Assembly: GCF_030295975.1 (NCBI RefSeq)
Contig: NZ_AP027364.1
Span: forward strand, 1,488,001 to 1,552,000
Reading direction: 5' to 3'
Origin: Thalassotalea atypica
GTDB lineage: Bacteria; Pseudomonadota; Gammaproteobacteria; Enterobacterales; Alteromonadaceae
DNA length: 64,000 nt
Positions 1 through 10,600 of the stretch are shown piece after piece; position 1 is the first letter of the stretch, and each line of letters starts with the position of its first letter. Made by a program: the position numbers and the translations under genes. The notes beneath the pieces are model-generated. The model worked only from the letters and a program-made list of their open reading frames with translations. It searched no databases and was not told the DNA's origin.

Positions 1-762
1 AACCAGTGGGTTATCAGGGTAATTTAGAGCTAGCACTTGTTTTGCGTTGGCACGCAATTCATCTAGTCCTAAAATTTTGTAGCTTTCTATCATTATCTCT
101 AAAGCTTCTTCAACCTCTTCACTAGGCGAGTAATATTCAACAATATAACGTCCGCGATTAGCTGATGAAACATAGGCCTCACGTTTAAAATAGAACTTTG
201 CAACGGCTAGTTCATATTTTGCCAAACGAGACTTAATTGCAATCATACGTTTACGAGCATCCGCACCATATTTACTTTCAGGGTGTTGCTCGATAATTAT
301 ACTAAGTGCTTTAAAAGCATCTCGAGATGCTGTTGGATCTCTATCTGAACGGTCTATACCTGCCATGTCTTGAAACAAGTTTTCTTCCGTAGAAATATAG
401 ATAAGTGCTTTCATGTAATGCACGTAATCTACATTTGGGTGTGTAGGGTTTAAGCGTAAAAAGCGATCGGCTAATGCGATACCTTGACCCGTATCACCTG
501 TTTTATAGTAGGCATATAAAAGGTCTAGCTGTACTTGGTGGGAGATAGGACCAAACGGAAAACGTGAATCTATCGCAGATAAAATCTGAATAGCTTTTTG
601 ATATAAGCCATTATCGAGCGCTTCCCTAGCATCGCTAAATAATGATTGTGCAGATTTATCTGGCACTTTTTCAATTTCTTTTTCCGAAGAAGAACAACCT
701 GTTAGGCCGATAAGTAGCGAAATAAACACCACTTTTAATGTCAATTTTTCCATAGACTTCAT
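1..762 (-). CDS. bamD: Outer membrane assembly lipoprotein BamD (C-terminus cut by window edge)
   Basis: BamD is an essential lipoprotein of the BAM complex, which inserts beta-barrel proteins into the outer membrane. On the reverse strand an open frame runs from ATG at 762 (alternative ATG at 753) to base 1, giving 254 codons with no stop. The N-terminus has a hydrophobic segment and a lipobox LTGC followed by SSSEKE, typical of an outer-membrane-sorted lipoprotein. The rest is helical and TPR-like, with repeated tyrosine/alanine patterns. E. coli BamD has 245 residues, so only a short C-terminal piece should be missing. It diverges from rluD, the arrangement also seen in E. coli. Family identity rests on the lipobox, length and bamD-rluD-pgeF-clpB synteny. 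Confidence 0.88.
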   Translation of the reverse strand, partial: MKSMEKLTLKVVFISLLIGLTGCSSSEKEIEKVPDKSAQSLFSDAREALDNGLYQKAIQILSAIDSRFPFGPISHQVQLDLLYAYYKTGDTGQGIALADRFLRLNPTHPNVDYVHYMKALIYISTEENLFQDMAGIDRSDRDPTASRDAFKALSIIIEQHPESKYGADARKRMIAIKSRLAKYELAVAKFYFKREAYVSSANRGRYIVEYYSPSEEVEEALEIMIESYKILGLDELRANAKQVLALNYPDNPLV

Positions 763-906
763 TATCACTATGTTGTTTTAGTTAAAATTATTATGAAAGC
801 CCCACGTAAATGGGTAAAATACATCCTGCAACGAGATAGTTGCATTCTAACCTAGCAAACTTGCCTTGCACAGTGCTAATGCCAATTTGATACCAAAGAG
901 ACTTTA

Positions 907-1881
907 ATGGCTGAAATTATTCAACACCGAGATATTGTTCCTGAAGCTTGCTTAGGAAAACGATTAGACCAAACTTTAGCGGAAATGTTTCCTGATTATT
1001 CACGATCTCGATTAAAAGAGTGGATTTTAGATGGTCACGTTAAAGTAAATGATAGCGTTGTGACCAAAGCGCGTGAAAAAATGTTTGGCGGTGAACAGAT
1101 TGACATTAATGCGTCAGTAGAAGCTGAAATCAGATTCGAAGCCCAAGATATCCCGTTAAATATTGTGTATGAAGATGACGATATTCTTGTCATTAATAAA
1201 CCGGCAGATTTAGTGGTTCATCCAGGGGCAGGGAATCCGGATGGTACAGTATTAAATGCTTTGTTAAATCATTGCCCGCAATTAGATGTTGTACCTCGAG
1301 CAGGTATAGTGCATCGTCTTGATAAAGACACGACCGGATTAATGGTAGTAGCGAAAACTATTGCGGCGCAAACTAACTTAGTTGAAGCGTTGCAAGCTAG
1401 GGAGATCACGCGGGAATATGAAGCAGTTGCTAATGGCATAATGACCGCAGGTGGTATTGTTGATGAGCCAATTGGGCGTCATGCGACAAAAAGAACCCAC
1501 ATGGCAGTAACTTTTTCAGGTCGCCCGTCAGTAACCCATTATCGTGTGATGGAAAAATATCGACTTCATACAAGGTTGCGTTTGCGCCTAGAAACAGGAC
1601 GTACTCATCAAATACGTGTTCATATGTCGCACATTACTCATCCTTTGGTCGGTGACCCTGTTTATGGAGGTCGTCCTCGACCGCCTAAAAATGCAGCGCC
1701 AGAGTTATTAGACTATCTACGTGGATTTAAACGTCAGGCATTACACGCTGCTATGTTAGAGCTTTATCACCCAATTACCGGTGAGCTCATGACATGGCGC
1801 GCGGAATTACCGGAAGATTTTGTTAAGTTAGTTAAGTTATTAAAAGAAGATAATAAACTCAATGGGCAACCAGAAATCTAA
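907..1881 (+). CDS. rluD: 23S rRNA pseudouridine(1911/1915/1917) synthase RluD
   Basis: RluD makes three pseudouridines in helix 69 of 23S rRNA. The 324-residue protein has an N-terminal S4-like RNA-binding domain (about residues 18-65). The RluA-type catalytic domain carries the motif HRLDKDTTG, with the nucleophilic Asp at residue 139, the same number as in E. coli RluD. RTHQIRVH near residues 235-242 is the second conserved family motif. The gene is 20 nt overlapped by pgeF, so translation of the two is probably coupled. It diverges from bamD across 144 bp that must hold both promoters. Confidence 0.96.
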   Translation: MAEIIQHRDIVPEACLGKRLDQTLAEMFPDYSRSRLKEWILDGHVKVNDSVVTKAREKMFGGEQIDINASVEAEIRFEAQDIPLNIVYEDDDILVINKPADLVVHPGAGNPDGTVLNALLNHCPQLDVVPRAGIVHRLDKDTTGLMVVAKTIAAQTNLVEALQAREITREYEAVANGIMTAGGIVDEPIGRHATKRTHMAVTFSGRPSVTHYRVMEKYRLHTRLRLRLETGRTHQIRVHMSHITHPLVGDPVYGGRPRPPKNAAPELLDYLRGFKRQALHAAMLELYHPITGELMTWRAELPEDFVKLVKLLKEDNKLNGQPEI

Positions 1882-2656
1882 CATTAACTGTGCTATACAT
1901 TGGGTAAATTGGCCAGTAGATTCTGTGCTGGCCTTTACGACTACTCAGAACAGTCCATTTTCTGCGCAGTCAAAAGAACGCAATTTAGCGTCAACTAGCC
2001 CATATGGACAGTTTAATCTCGGGCTGCATGTCAATGATAATGAAATTGAAGTCATTGAGCGTCAAGCAAAGGTTGAAAAAGAATTGCTTCAAGGAAGAAA
2101 AATACAATGGCTTGAGCAAGTGCATGGTAACAATGTAGTTCATGTTGAAACCCACCATACGACCCATATTACAGCTGATGCCGCTATTACAAAAAACACC
2201 GCTGTTGCGTTAGCTGTGATGACAGCCGATTGTCTCCCGATATTGCTGACCGACAAGAAGGGAAAAGAAATAGCAGCCATTCATGCAGGCTGGCGACCAC
2301 TTGTTAAAAATATCATCGCTAAGACGGTTAATGAAATGGAGACAAAGCCAGCAGATATTTTGTGTTGGCTAGGTCCTTGTATTGGTCAACAAGCTTTTGA
2401 AGTAGGGGTTGAAGTTAAGCAAGCGTTCATAAGTTTAGACAATGAGTTGTCTGAACAGTTTACGCCAACAGTTGAAGGTAAATGCTTTGCAAATCTTCAA
2501 GGCATAGCCAAGTATTTACTCGAAAAGCTAGGCGTTGTCCATATATCCTCGCTTGATGAATGCACGTATCAAAACAGAGATAAATATTATTCTTATCGAC
2601 GAGATAACATCACCGGTAGAATGGCATCGATCATAGCGATACAACCGAGTAAATAG
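1862..2656 (+). CDS. pgeF: Purine nucleoside phosphorylase / peptidoglycan editing factor PgeF (YfiH family)
   Basis: This is a 264-residue multicopper-polyphenol-oxidoreductase (laccase-domain) family protein. Members have been shown to act on purine nucleosides, and the E. coli member removes mis-incorporated L-Ser from peptidoglycan precursors. The zinc-binding catalytic triad is visible: His88 in QVHGN, Cys124 in TADCLP and His141 in HAGW. A late GRMAS segment is also typical. The start overlaps the end of rluD by 20 nt in another frame, consistent with translational coupling. The order rluD-pgeF-clpB matches E. coli. Confidence 0.93.
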   Translation: MGNQKSNINCAIHWVNWPVDSVLAFTTTQNSPFSAQSKERNLASTSPYGQFNLGLHVNDNEIEVIERQAKVEKELLQGRKIQWLEQVHGNNVVHVETHHTTHITADAAITKNTAVALAVMTADCLPILLTDKKGKEIAAIHAGWRPLVKNIIAKTVNEMETKPADILCWLGPCIGQQAFEVGVEVKQAFISLDNELSEQFTPTVEGKCFANLQGIAKYLLEKLGVVHISSLDECTYQNRDKYYSYRRDNITGRMASIIAIQPSK

Positions 2657-2729
2657 AATAAAATACACCATCAAGCTCTGCTAGGCTACAGAGTAATAAT
2701 TGTTCAAAATCAAACTTGCACAAGTATAG

Positions 2730-2756
2730 TGTTGAAAAATCGAAAATAAACCTTAT
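2730..2756 (+). promoter_or_regulatory. Possible sigma-32 heat-shock promoter of clpB
   Basis: GTTGAAA at 2731-2737 and CCTTAT at 2751-2756 are separated by 13 bases. This resembles the sigma-32 consensus (CTTGAAA, then CCCCAT-like) and lies 55 bp upstream of clpB, a classic RpoH target. The match is partial, so the call is tentative. Confidence 0.4.
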
Positions 2757-2810
2757 AACTACTACAGAGCAAAACAGTAAGACCAGTAATATGGCAGTAG
2801 GAGTATTTTC

Positions 2811-5384
2811 ATGCGTTTAGACCGTTTCACCCAATCATTTCAAGTTGCAATTTCAGATGCCCAATCACTTGCATTGGGCAAAGATCATCAGTTTATAGAG
2901 CCTCTACATTTAATGATGTCTTTATTGAATCAACAAGGAGGCAGTGTAAAGACACTTTTCAAAAGTGCAGGTATAAATACTCAGTCATTACGAAGTCAAA
3001 TTGAAACCGCATTAAAAGGTTTAGCACAAGTTCATGGGGTGGGCGGAGAAGTTCAGCTATCTTCGACATCCGGTAATTTGCTTAATCTTTGTGATAAGTA
3101 CGCACAAAAGCTAGGCGATAAATATATTTCTTCAGAAGTTTTCGTCCTAGCGGCTTTGGAAGATACTGGTACTTTAGGTCAAATTTTAAAATCTTTAGGT
3201 GCCAATGAGCAACGCGTCAAAGATGCAATTAAGCATGTAAGAGGCGGACAATCTGTTGATGAACCTAACGCAGAAGATGTACGTCAAGCCTTAGATAAAT
3301 ATACCATCGATTTAACAGAACGTGCGGAGCAGGGCAAGTTAGATCCCGTAATTGGCCGTGATGATGAAATCAGACGTACTATTCAAGTGCTTCAACGCCG
3401 AACAAAAAACAACCCCGTTCTAATTGGCCAACCAGGAGTAGGAAAAACGGCGATTGTCGAAGGGTTAGCGCAACGTATTGTTGATTTAGAAGTGCCGGAA
3501 GGGCTAAAGAATAAACAAGTACTTTCTTTGGATATGGGGGCATTAGTGGCAGGTGCTAAATATCGCGGAGAATTCGAGGAGCGTCTGAAGTCCGTTCTTA
3601 ATGAATTGTCCCAGTTAGAAGGCCAAGTCATTTTATTTATTGATGAATTGCACACCATGGTAGGAGCGGGTAAAACCGATGGCGCCATGGATGCGGGTAA
3701 TATGTTAAAGCCTGCATTAGCACGCGGAGATTTACACTGTGTTGGCGCAACAACATTGGATGAATACCGCCAATACGTTGAAAAAGATGCTGCATTAGAG
3801 CGACGTTTTCAAAAAGTACTTGTTGAAGAGCCGAGCGTTGAAGATACTATTGCTATTTTACGTGGCTTGAAAGAGCGTTACGAGCTACATCATTCGGTCG
3901 ACATTACCGATCCTGCTATTGTAGCTGCTGCTTCTCTCTCTCATCGTTATATCAGTGATCGTCAGCTACCCGATAAAGCCATTGATCTTATCGATGAAGC
4001 TGCATCAAGTATAAGGTTACAAATTGACTCTAAGCCTGAAGATCTAGACCGATTGGAGCGTCGTATCATTCAGCTTAAGCTTGAACAAAAAGCGTTAGAA
4101 GATGAGCATGACCAAGCATCAGTTAAACGCTTAGCGGCAATTTCTCATGAAATTGAAATTAACCAAACCAGTTACGATGAACTGGACGAAGTTTGGACGA
4201 CAGAAAAAGCGGCATTACATGGCACACAAACTATTAAAGGAGACTTGGAGCAAGCAAGGTTAGAGCTTGAAGCAGCTCGAAGAATTGGCGATTTAAATCG
4301 TATGTCTGAGCTTCAATACGGGGTTCTTCCGCAACTAGAAAAGCAACTTGATCTTGCCAGCCAAGCTGAAATGCAGGAAATGACCTTATTAAGAAACAAG
4401 GTTACAGAAGTTGAAATTGCAGATGTTCTTAGTCGAGCAACAGGCATTCCTGTGGCTAAAATGTTGTCTGAAGAGCGAGAAAAATTGCTAAGAATGGAAG
4501 ATAGCCTACATAAAAGAGTTATTGGTCAAAGTGAAGCTGTTGTTACGGTTTCAAACGCCATACGTCGCTCTCGTGCTGGCCTGGCTGATCCCAATCAGCC
4601 AATAGGTTCATTTTTATTCTTAGGCCCAACTGGAGTCGGTAAAACGGAGCTTACTAAAGCACTAGCCGAGTTTTTATTTGATACAGAGGATGCATTGATC
4701 CGCGTTGATATGTCAGAGTTTATGGAGAAGCACTCAGTCGCGCGTCTAGTCGGTGCACCACCTGGCTATGTTGGATACGAAGAAGGGGGCTACCTAACCG
4801 AAGCGGTGAGGCGCAAGCCCTACTCAGTAGTACTGTTAGATGAAGTGGAGAAAGCACACCCTGATGTTTTTAATATTTTACTACAAGTGCTTGATGATGG
4901 CCGATTAACTGACGGGCAGGGTAGAACAGTAGACTTTAAAAATACGGTTATTGTAATGACCTCAAATTTGGGGTCGGATATCATTCAAGAATTTGGGGAT
5001 GATAGTCGATATGATGAAATGAAAGCGCGTGTTATGGGAGAGCTTTCCCAACATTTTAAGCCAGAGTTTATCAATCGTGTAGACGACAGTGTTGTATTTC
5101 ATCCGCTAGTGTCGGAGCAGATTGCTCAAATTGCCTCAATCCATGTTGAGGCGTTAGCAAAACGCCTATTGGAAAAAGAAATTAGCCTGACTATTTCACA
5201 AGAAGCCTTGGATAAGATTTCAAAAGCGGGATTTGATCCTTTATTTGGTGCAAGACCTCTTAAAAGGGCGATACAAAATGAAATTGAAAATCCATTAGCT
5301 CAAAGGCTGTTAGCTGGGGAGTTTGACAAAGGAGACCAGATTAATATTGAATTGAAAGATGATAACTTGCAATTTAAACATTAA
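2811..5384 (+). CDS. clpB: ATP-dependent disaggregase ClpB
   Basis: ClpB is a hexameric AAA+ chaperone that works with DnaK to extract polypeptides from aggregates in the cytoplasm. At 857 residues it equals the E. coli protein. It has a Clp-N double repeat (about 1-145), AAA domain 1 with Walker [10 protein letters not shown] (near 206), the coiled-coil middle domain (about 410-520) and AAA domain 2 with Walker [10 protein letters not shown] (near 605). A C-terminal small domain follows, ending in [10 protein letters not shown] and a short tail. GYVGYEEGG is the pore loop of the second ring. The absence of an IGF/LGF ClpP-binding loop fits ClpB rather than ClpA. A strong terminator follows. 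Confidence 0.98.
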   Translation: MRLDRFTQSFQVAISDAQSLALGKDHQFIEPLHLMMSLLNQQGGSVKTLFKSAGINTQSLRSQIETALKGLAQVHGVGGEVQLSSTSGNLLNLCDKYAQKLGDKYISSEVFVLAALEDTGTLGQILKSLGANEQRVKDAIKHVRGGQSVDEPNAEDVRQALDKYTIDLTERAEQGKLDPVIGRDDEIRRTIQVLQRRTKNNPVLIGQPGVGKTAIVEGLAQRIVDLEVPEGLKNKQVLSLDMGALVAGAKYRGEFEERLKSVLNELSQLEGQVILFIDELHTMVGAGKTDGAMDAGNMLKPALARGDLHCVGATTLDEYRQYVEKDAALERRFQKVLVEEPSVEDTIAILRGLKERYELHHSVDITDPAIVAAASLSHRYISDRQLPDKAIDLIDEAASSIRLQIDSKPEDLDRLERRIIQLKLEQKALEDEHDQASVKRLAAISHEIEINQTSYDELDEVWTTEKAALHGTQTIKGDLEQARLELEAARRIGDLNRMSELQYGVLPQLEKQLDLASQAEMQEMTLLRNKVTEVEIADVLSRATGIPVAKMLSEEREKLLRMEDSLHKRVIGQSEAVVTVSNAIRRSRAGLADPNQPIGSFLFLGPTGVGKTELTKALAEFLFDTEDALIRVDMSEFMEKHSVARLVGAPPGYVGYEEGGYLTEAVRRKPYSVVLLDEVEKAHPDVFNILLQVLDDGRLTDGQGRTVDFKNTVIVMTSNLGSDIIQEFGDDSRYDEMKARVMGELSQHFKPEFINRVDDSVVFHPLVSEQIAQIASIHVEALAKRLLEKEISLTISQEALDKISKAGFDPLFGARPLKRAIQNEIENPLAQRLLAGEFDKGDQINIELKDDNLQFKH

Positions 5385-5404
5385 ATCGTTTTGGCTCTAA
5401 ATAT

Positions 5405-5436
5405 AAAAAAGGCAGGAAATCTCCTGCCTTTTTTAT
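5405..5436. terminator. Bidirectional rho-independent terminator between clpB and the DUF4124 gene
   Basis: AAAAAAGGCAGG, a six-base loop, then CCTGCCTTTTTTATT. The A-run before and T-run after the stem let it serve both convergent genes. Confidence 0.9.
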
Positions 5437-5459
5437 TTAATAGTTAGAATTGAGCCAGC

Positions 5460-5885
5460 TTAATTTCCTTCGCTTGGACAATATAGTTCTACTTGTTTTT
5501 TATTGAGTTCAATCTGCGCTTTTTTCTCTTCGTCAGTAAGCAGCTGGTCCTCACCTTTTTCATTTTTAATCACAATACGTGCAAACGAATCGAGCACGCT
5601 CAAATTGGTTTTAGATGTTTCACAATTCTGCTTCATTGCGTCAGCATTTAGTTGCGACTTACTATCTATTTCCTGTTCTGTTGATGTATTGGTGTCGTTT
5701 GGGTTCGATACAGGAGGTTGATATGATACTTGGACTTTGACTTCGGCATAGTCTTTGTCTGCAGGATGTTCATGACTAAAATGAACAATATTATTATTAT
5801 CGACCCATCGATATACTGCTTTTTCTTGAGCAAAAAGTGTTGTGCAGCTTAAAAGCGCAATGACCGCTAAAATTTTACTATGCAT
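5460..5885 (-). CDS. Exported DUF4124-domain protein, function unknown
   Basis: The 141-residue protein has a clear signal peptide (lysine, then hydrophobic core ILAVIALLS, cleavage near TLFAQE). A short DUF4124-type segment follows, with the pattern YRWVDNNNIVHFS-H. DUF4124 modules are common in gammaproteobacterial envelope proteins, but their function is not established. The remainder is charged and Gln/Lys-rich with two cysteines near the C-terminal half. It converges on clpB and shares its terminator. No functional inference is justified beyond periplasmic location. Confidence 0.75.
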   Translation of the reverse strand: MHSKILAVIALLSCTTLFAQEKAVYRWVDNNNIVHFSHEHPADKDYAEVKVQVSYQPPVSNPNDTNTSTEQEIDSKSQLNADAMKQNCETSKTNLSVLDSFARIVIKNEKGEDQLLTDEEKKAQIELNKKQVELYCPSEGN

Positions 5886-6079
5886 TTAATATTGCCTTAC
5901 CAATAGAAACAAACGTCATCAAATCATTCAAAGTTATTACTATTCTTATACTAACAATGTAACAAATACGCAAAGGTTTTATCTATTTGAATACATTTGG
6001 ATTTACAAAATGCAGATGCGACATTTTTCCGATTGTGATAAATTAGCGCTAATTTTAGTTAAATGGAAAGATATTTTAA

Positions 6080-6964
6080 ATGACAACTAAGCACGGCCAA
6101 GACACAAAGCAAGGCAGAGGAATCTATTTGCTTCCTAATTTGCTTACTACTGCTGGCTTATTTTCCGGTTTTTATGCCGTTGTTTCTTCGATGAACGGCC
6201 ACTTTGAAGCTGCTGCAATTGCAATATTCATCGCGATGATTTTTGATGGCTTAGACGGTAGAGTCGCCAGAATGACCAATACCCAAAGTGCATTCGGCGC
6301 TGAGTATGACAGCATGGCTGATATGGTTAGCTTTGGCATTGCGCCGGGACTTGTTGCTTATAACTGGGCTCTTTCAGGAATGGGAAAGTTTGGATGGCTT
6401 GCGGCTTTTGTTTTTGTAGCAGGCGCGGCACTTAGATTGGCGAGGTTCAACACGCAAGTTGGCGTAGCGGATAAAAGGTACTTTCAAGGCTTGGCGAGCC
6501 CAGCGGCTGCTGGCGTAATTGCTAGTATTGTGTGGGCAGGAACAGAATACCAGATTGTTGGCCAAGACTATGGATTTATCATGGGGATTATCACCATTGT
6601 TTCAGGTTTATTGATGGTCAGTAATTTTAGATACAACAGCTTTAAAGATGTCGACTGGAAAGGTAAAGTTAACTTTGTGGTTGTTTTATTGATCGTCTTA
6701 GTTTTTGTTGTCGTTGCATCTAGCCCAGCAGAGTTATTAATGGCCGTGTTTGTACTTTATGCTTGTTCTGGCCCTGTTACAACGATTCGCTCAGTTAAAG
6801 AGTTAAAGCTTGAACATGTAGTTGGCGATGATAACGCGCATGATGCAGAATTTAAGCAGGACGAAGCCGAAGCAAAGTTAAATGATGTTGACACTTCTTT
6901 AGAAGAAGTAGATATCGATAATACTAAAGAGGCTTTATCGGCCGAAGATAAAGTTGAAAAGTAA
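6080..6964 (+). CDS. pssA: CDP-diacylglycerol--serine O-phosphatidyltransferase PssA (CDP-alcohol family)
   Basis: This membrane enzyme condenses CDP-diacylglycerol with L-serine to make phosphatidylserine, the precursor of phosphatidylethanolamine. The CDP-alcohol signature is complete, with canonical spacing: DGLDGRVAR, eight residues, G, three residues, D, three residues, D, ending in MVSFG. Multiple hydrophobic helices follow and the last ~50 residues are acidic. It belongs to the Bacillus-type integral membrane family, not to the phospholipase-D-like PssA of E. coli. It is monocistronic with its own terminator. Confidence 0.92.
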   Translation: MTTKHGQDTKQGRGIYLLPNLLTTAGLFSGFYAVVSSMNGHFEAAAIAIFIAMIFDGLDGRVARMTNTQSAFGAEYDSMADMVSFGIAPGLVAYNWALSGMGKFGWLAAFVFVAGAALRLARFNTQVGVADKRYFQGLASPAAAGVIASIVWAGTEYQIVGQDYGFIMGIITIVSGLLMVSNFRYNSFKDVDWKGKVNFVVVLLIVLVFVVVASSPAELLMAVFVLYACSGPVTTIRSVKELKLEHVVGDDNAHDAEFKQDEAEAKLNDVDTSLEEVDIDNTKEALSAEDKVEK

Positions 6965-6994
6965 TTACTACTAATTATAAGTAATTGACTAATT

Positions 6995-7024
6995 AAAAAA
7001 GCCAGCAAAATGCTGGCTTTTTAT
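6995..7024 (+). terminator. Rho-independent terminator of pssA
   Basis: AAAAAAGCCAGC, loop AAAAT, GCTGGCTTTTTATT. It lies 30 bp after the pssA stop and could also serve the convergent PEP-CTERM gene. Confidence 0.88.
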
Positions 7025-7052
7025 TGTCTATAATTTTCTGGTTATTAGTGAA

Positions 7053-7553
7053 TTAGGCTTTTCGACGCAACCTAAGTGAAAGTAAACCCGTTAGCAATAA
7101 TACAATTGCAGCTGGCTCTGGAACGACTTGTGCTCCCCCTAGGCTGATCTCAGTCGAGAAAAATACTGGCCCAGTGCTATCAAAAATATCCACGAAATTC
7201 GCGCCCGGAGCAAAGTTATCGTAAATTAATTGATAGTTCCAGAAATCAAAGCCTATTTCTTGTACATCAAAGAATAAGAACTCAATCCCTGCATATATAT
7301 TGTTCGTATCGATTACAGCTTCAAAGCCAAAAACATCAAGATCAGATATACCAAATAAAGTTAAATCAGCAAATTCCGAAACTGATACTAAGCCGTTTCC
7401 TAAGTCAGCATCATCAATTTGTATTGAAATTGAGCCAAGCGTAAAACCTGCATCATCTACGTTAATATCTTGAGTAATCAATACTGCGTTGGCAGTTGTA
7501 GCGAAAGTCATCGCTAAAAGCAATACAGCTTGTGAAAGTAATTTTTTTAACAT
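7053..7553 (-). CDS. PEP-CTERM sorting domain protein, exported
   Basis: The start is placed at ATG 7553, which begins MLKKLLSQ and a good signal peptide cleaved near TANA. AGGTG lies about six bases upstream. A longer in-frame extension to 7607 lacks these features. The mature ~145 residues are rich in Asp, Phe and Ile and resemble extracellular beta-sandwich proteins. The C-terminus is a textbook PEP-CTERM signal: VPEPAA, a hydrophobic helix, then RLRRKA. Such proteins are recognised and processed by an exosortase (EpsH family), which must be encoded elsewhere. The gene lies just downstream of the protease gene on the same strand, 66 bp from it. Confidence 0.85.
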   Translation of the reverse strand: MLKKLLSQAVLLLAMTFATTANAVLITQDINVDDAGFTLGSISIQIDDADLGNGLVSVSEFADLTLFGISDLDVFGFEAVIDTNNIYAGIEFLFFDVQEIGFDFWNYQLIYDNFAPGANFVDIFDSTGPVFFSTEISLGGAQVVPEPAAIVLLLTGLLSLRLRRKA

Positions 7554-7619
7554 ATTACACCTATTATTTCTTATTTTTGGGCTCCCTAATACCTCATAGG
7601 GAGCCAATTTAAAAACGAA

Positions 7620-10600
7620 TTATTCTTCTACTACGATTTCTACAACGCTAGTACCTTGCGCTTCTGCTTCATCATCGAAGAAAGTAATGCCACCCATGTA
7701 AACACCTGGTGTTAAACTACGGTCCATAATAGACACCCAGTTATAGCGCCCTTCAATAGCACGTCGGCTAGAAACAACGCGAGTAGTACTCGCTGCTGAA
7801 TCGGCTATCCAACCAAGCATGGTGTATTCTGTTGATTGCTCTTCTACAGGAAGTTCACCATCTGCGGCAACATCCCAACCATGAACGGCTACAAGGTAAA
7901 CATCTCCTACACTGACATCTGCACGAGGCTCAGGATTCACTAAAACTACATCTTCATTAGAGCCACCGTTAAATGATGCGCCTACACGTGTACATAACCA
8001 GTTATCACAGCGATAAACATACAAGTCTAAATCCGCACCTTCGTTTGCGACTAAACCGTTTAGTAAAGAAAAACGTGCGACTTGAGTGCCTTCGAATAAG
8101 TGGAATAAACTGTAATTGTCATCCTGCAAATCGTCAGGGAATGTAAATGTTTGGTCTGGATCTTGTGTTACAACACCAGCTGCGCCAAATGGTGCAACAA
8201 GGCCGGCATGCTCAATAGAGGTTGTTCCTGAGTAAAGCATTTGTACGGGGAAGCTAAAGCGACCACGTGACATTGTGCCTGAAAGTTCATCTGGAACATC
8301 AATTCTTACCGTAGGAGCAACTTTAATTGATATAGGGCTACGAACTACGTGTCCTGCACCATCAGTCCAAGTGATTGAACCAAATTTCCATTCGTTAACA
8401 ACAGCATTCTCATTTGAAGTAAAAGTTAATGCAAAACTTGCAGTACCAGCAGCATCAATCGACAATACATTATCTGCAATAGGGTTGCCTTCTGCATCAA
8501 AAGTCGCTAGTACTACGTCAACGCCTTCTGGCGCTTCAATAGTTGCAGTATAAACAGCTGCACTGTCGGTAGCGTTTGTCACAGTTCTTGATATTGTTTC
8601 AGGAGTTAGTAGCTCAGCAATACCAATTGATGGTAAGTTCAACTGGCTTGGCTCTGTACTAAAGCCGGATCCTGCTAAAGTATCACAATCAGTTTCTGTT
8701 GCATTTACAAAGTCGTTTTCGCCAATACCACATAAGAAGGCTAAATAGTCAGCATAGTTACTATCAAATAGTAAGCCTGGGTCCATAGCATTTACTGGTG
8801 AGGCATGACCCGCACCAAAATCAAATGGGTCAGCTGGTGTTGAACCATCTTCTTTAGTTAAGTCTTGACGAGCTGTAGTCATTAGAGCTGACTTAATCTG
8901 AGCTGGTGACCAAGCCGGGTTAGATTCTTTAAACAATGCCGCCATACCCGCTATGTGTGGGCTAGACATTGAAGTACCTTGCAAGTAAGCAAATGTATTT
9001 CCTTGGCTACCAAACATTGGTGTATTGGTTGTTGCAGCTAAAATTTTAACACCAGGAGCCGTGATATCAGGCTTGATAATGTCGTAGCTAGCAGTGTTAG
9101 GACCACGTGACGAGAATGCCGCCATGATATTCCCAATTTCTGTGAAATCGTCTGTAGAGTCAACGTCAGTAAAAGTGACATTTGTAGTTCCGTTGCTAAT
9201 GCTCGTTAACAACGCTTGACCATCGTTAAACGAAATCATTGAACCTGGAACATTTACTGCGGGATCTGCACCTCCACCTGCAAATGGTGAAGTACCGTCA
9301 TAGGTGTATATTAATACACCAATAGCACCAGCATCTTGAGCGTTGACAAATTTCTCGGTAAAGCTACATGAACCACGTGCAATCAGTGCAATGTTTCCTG
9401 AAAGACTACCTTGCCCAGCAATAGGGTTAGTTCCGTCAGCAGCATCACAAGCTTCACTGTCTTCTGTTGCTATTACGTCACCTGTCAGTCCATCTGCAGC
9501 GGGTGCAAATGAGGTTGGAATAGCAAGAACCGATGTACCAGCATCTGTGCCAGCATTGATACTAAGTTCTTTACCAATTACTTTTGAGCTTCCATCATAT
9601 GTTGACGCAGCAACACTTGTAACCCATGGAGCAGGTGTTCCGACAGTTTCTGCTGTAGGACCGCTGTTGCCAGCAGATACAGAAACAAATACGCCTGCTT
9701 GTGTAGCTCTTAGTTTAGCTGCAGCTGCAGCAGTGACTAAGCTTGTTCTACTACCGCCAATTGAGTAGTTAATAACGTCTACGCCATCAACAACGGCTTG
9801 GTCAATAGCTGCCATGCTATCGCCATAAAAACAACCCGCTTCATCATCGCCGTTCTCATTTTGATAGTCACTGTTCCAACATACTTTGTACATTGCAACA
9901 CGTGCACGTGGAGCAATACCTGAAACAGTACCAGCATCTAAACCTGATAATTCCGCGGCAACGCCTTCGTTACCACCGGCAGTACTTGCGGTATGAGAGC
10001 CGTGACCATCAGCGTCACGAGGTGATATAAACTCACCTAATCCTGTTTGAATCTCATAGCTCGCTTCAAAAGCGTCTTTGTAATAGCGAGCACCGATTAA
10101 TTTGTTATTACAGTTGAAAGAGCCTGCTTCAGCTTCTTCACCTGCGTCACAGCTACCATTCCAACCTATGCTGGCTGGATCGGTGTATGAACCGTCGTCA
10201 GCAAAACTTGGGTGTTCAGGTACGATACCAGTGTCTAAAACACCAATAATTACGTCTTCACCCTTAATATCCATTGAATGCTGACCACCTGGGCCAGTTA
10301 ACCCTAAAAATGCAGGGGTATTGGATGTGTTAACTTTCTGTAGAGAATCTTCATAAACTGCAACAACATCAGGGTGGGCTTCTAATTGCGTACGTTGCTT
10401 CTCAGTTAATTTTGCAGAGAAACCGTTAAATGTATGCTTATACGAGTGAATTATATTAATAGAGCCCGTTTCTCCTGCAACTGCAGCTTGTTTTTTTTCT
10501 AATGCAGCAGCATAAGCTTGCATTGCAGGGGTTGTTGCATTGTAATTATTTTTGCCAATACCTACTAATTGGTTGCTTGGTAATAACTCGCCAATATCTT

